This document shows positions 3,968 to 5,333 of a stretch of DNA of 5,333 bases, one piece after another. The first letter of the stretch is position 1; every line of letters starts with the position of its first letter. Location: assembly GCA_937996585.1 (NCBI GenBank), contig CALKUW010000322.1, positions 1 through 5,333 of the forward strand. The letters run 5' to 3'. The stretch is from an uncultured Flavobacteriales bacterium (GTDB taxonomy: Bacteria > Bacteroidota > Bacteroidia > Flavobacteriales_D > Sanyastnellaceae). A program made the translations under genes and the position numbers. The notes under the pieces are model-generated. The model saw nothing but the letters and a program-made list of their open reading frames with translations. It did no database searches and was not told where the DNA came from.

Positions 3968-5302
3968 ATGAACCGCCTTCGCCAGCTCGCCATGCACCCG
4001 GTCAACGGGGCCTCACTCGGCGTCTTTCGCGCGGTGTTCGGTGGTCTGGTCTGTCTGGAGATGCTGCGCTACTGGGTGGCGGGCATCCACCGCGACACCT
4101 TCCTCGTTCCGACCTTCCATTTCAAGTACGCCGGTTTTGAATGGCTGGAGCCATTGCCGGAGGGCGGTATGCAACTCGTGTTCCTCGCCATGGTGTTGGG
4201 GAGTGCGATGGTGGCCGTCGGGTGGAAGACCCGGATCGGGGCGCTGCTGCTTTTCCTGTCGTTCACCTACGGATTCCTGCTCGAGGCTGCGGCCTACCGG
4301 AACCACACCTACCTCATCGCCCTGTTGGCAGGGTGGTTCGTCTTCCTGCCATCCGATCGCCGCTTTGCGTTGGATGCGCGCAAGAACGAGGACCACGGGG
4401 GCATGGTGCCCCTCTGGAGCCTGTGGGCGATGCGCTTCCAGATTGGGGTGGTCTACCTATTCGCCGGCGTAGCCAAACTCGATCCGCTCTGGCTGTCGGG
4501 CGGGTCCATGCGGGCGGTGATTGCCTCCGGAGGGCACGATGCGGCCACGGCCGCCATGCTGAATTCCCCGGTCGCGCTGAACCTGCTCGTCTTCAGCGGC
4601 ATGGCGCTGGACCTTTTCGCCCTGCCTTTGTTGCTGTGGGCACGCACGCGCAAGGCCATGTTCATCTCGCTGGCCGCCTTCCACCTCATCAACGCGCTCT
4701 TCCTTGTGGACGTGGGTGTCTTTCCCTGGTTCATGCTGGCCGTGACCACGGTGTTCTTTCCTCCCGACTGGCCGGACGCCTTGAAAGGCAACCCAGGGCA
4801 GGCTAAGGGGAAGCCTCGCGAAGCAGACGCGGCTGCGGCAAACCGGATGCTGTCCATGGGAGGTACGGCGGCACTGCTGGCCGTGGTTCTGATTCAACTG
4901 GCTCTGCCATTGCGCCACCACTTCTATCCGGGATCGAGCACCTGGACGCATGAGGGACACCGGTGGGCATGGCGCATGAAGCTGGTGGCCAAGGAAGTCG
5001 ACAGCTACGCTTTCTTCGCCAAGGATGCCGAGACGGGGCAGCGTTTCGACCTCACGCCGAACGCTGACCTCGCCCTGACGGCTTGGCAGCGGGAGAAGAT
5101 GCTGCGCCAGCCGGACCTGATGGTGCAGTTCGTGGCGGACATGGCGCGCAGGGTAGAGGAGCAGATCGGGCGCGATGTGACCTTTCACGCGGACATCCGG
5201 CTCTCGGAAGGGGGCGGTCCGGTGCGCGCCCTCATCGACACGACCTACGACCTGTCCCAGGCGCGCAGTGGCATGGCCCCTGCGCCCTACATCCTGCGCT
5301 GA
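3968..5302 (+). CDS. Vitamin K-dependent gamma-carboxylase-like (HTTM-domain) membrane protein
   Basis: A 444-aa polytopic membrane protein of the VKGC/HTTM family. Recognisable landmarks in order are GVFRAVFGG (18-26), the loop YRNHTYLIALL (110-120), RFQIGVVYLFAGVAKLDPLW (156-175), SLAAFHLINALF (234-245) and the signature PLRHHFYPGSSTW...GHRWAWRMKL (314-339). Lys170 in AGVAKL aligns with the catalytic base Lys218 of human gamma-glutamyl carboxylase (AGVKKL), and His239 lies in the conserved FH segment. The C-terminal third after residue 340 is soluble and probably periplasmic. Bacterial members are widespread and mostly of unproven function; the human enzyme carboxylates glutamate using reduced vitamin K. 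This protein is much shorter than the human one and lacks its large C-terminal part, so true carboxylase activity is uncertain. It is divergent from the YwaF-like gene and has no Shine-Dalgarno. Confidence 0.88.
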   Translation: MNRLRQLAMHPVNGASLGVFRAVFGGLVCLEMLRYWVAGIHRDTFLVPTFHFKYAGFEWLEPLPEGGMQLVFLAMVLGSAMVAVGWKTRIGALLLFLSFTYGFLLEAAAYRNHTYLIALLAGWFVFLPSDRRFALDARKNEDHGGMVPLWSLWAMRFQIGVVYLFAGVAKLDPLWLSGGSMRAVIASGGHDAATAAMLNSPVALNLLVFSGMALDLFALPLLLWARTRKAMFISLAAFHLINALFLVDVGVFPWFMLAVTTVFFPPDWPDALKGNPGQAKGKPREADAAAANRMLSMGGTAALLAVVLIQLALPLRHHFYPGSSTWTHEGHRWAWRMKLVAKEVDSYAFFAKDAETGQRFDLTPNADLALTAWQREKMLRQPDLMVQFVADMARRVEEQIGRDVTFHADIRLSEGGGPVRALIDTTYDLSQARSGMAPAPYILR

Positions 5303-5311
5303 CGCAGCCTC

Positions 5312-5330
5312 TGCCTCAATCCGCGAGGCA
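5312..5330. repeat. Inverted repeat after the HTTM-like gene, possible terminator stem
   Basis: TGCCTC (5312-5317) and GAGGCA (5325-5330) form a 6-bp stem with a 7-base loop, ten bases after the TGA at 5300-5302. The position suits an intrinsic or bidirectional terminator, but the window ends three bases later, so no T-run can be confirmed. On the minus strand the same bases could read as the last codons and TGA (5318-5316) of a convergent gene, which is also unprovable here. Confidence 0.35.
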
Positions 5331-5333
5331 CGG

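Noticed and set aside
5316..5333. 3' end of a convergent minus-strand gene (reading P-C-L-A-D-stop)
   Set aside because: Only six codons are visible, which is not enough to support a gene.
1..5333. CRISPR arrays, tRNA/rRNA genes, insertion sequences
   Set aside because: I saw no regularly spaced repeats, tRNA-like or rRNA-like segments, transposase frames or terminal inverted repeats.

Overview
The window looks like GC-rich chromosomal DNA from a free-living bacterium, most probably a high-GC member of the Bacteroidota or a relative. Two things suggest this. None of the visible starts has a clear Shine-Dalgarno sequence; several are preceded by A/T-rich stretches instead. The MoeZ-like protein also carries GPNYRD in place of the usual zinc cysteines, a pattern I associate with that group. 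The taxonomic call is an inference.

From about 3136 down to base 1, on the minus strand, lies a compact cysteine-biosynthesis operon of the protein-thiocarboxylate type. In transcription order it reads: a regulatory leader, cysM (PLP-dependent cysteine synthase), a JAMM metalloprotease (Mec-like), cysO (ubiquitin-like sulfur carrier) and moeZ (E1-like adenylyltransferase with a rhodanese domain, whose last few residues lie beyond base 1). Gaps between genes are 4, 29 and 5 bases. The family model is that MoeZ adenylates the carrier's C-terminal Gly-Gly and passes sulfur to it as a thiocarboxylate. CysM then uses this to make a CysO-cysteine adduct, and the JAMM protease releases cysteine. Here the carrier ends Gly-Gly-Ile-Ala, so the protease may first have to trim it.

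The most striking element is the roughly 200-base leader in front of cysM. It holds a 24-codon ORF that reads MKRFN, then six consecutive Cys codons, then TLLGALGFRRGTR. After it come a GC-rich hairpin around the leader stop codon and a textbook intrinsic terminator (6 GC pairs, an internal mismatch, 3 more pairs, a GUAA loop and U5). Segments of the leader can pair with the 5' arm of the terminator. This is the architecture of ribosome-mediated transcription attenuation, sensing charged tRNA-Cys to control a cysteine operon. A perfect 7+1+7 palindrome overlaps the leader start codon and a candidate -10 box, and may be an additional operator.

Upstream of the leader, on the same strand (3137-3892), is a seven-helix membrane protein of the TIGR02206/YwaF family. 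Divergent from it (3968-5302, plus strand) is a vitamin K-dependent gamma-carboxylase-like/HTTM membrane protein with the catalytic-type lysine conserved. Neither has an obvious functional link to cysteine synthesis. The window ends with a small inverted repeat that may be the start of a terminator.
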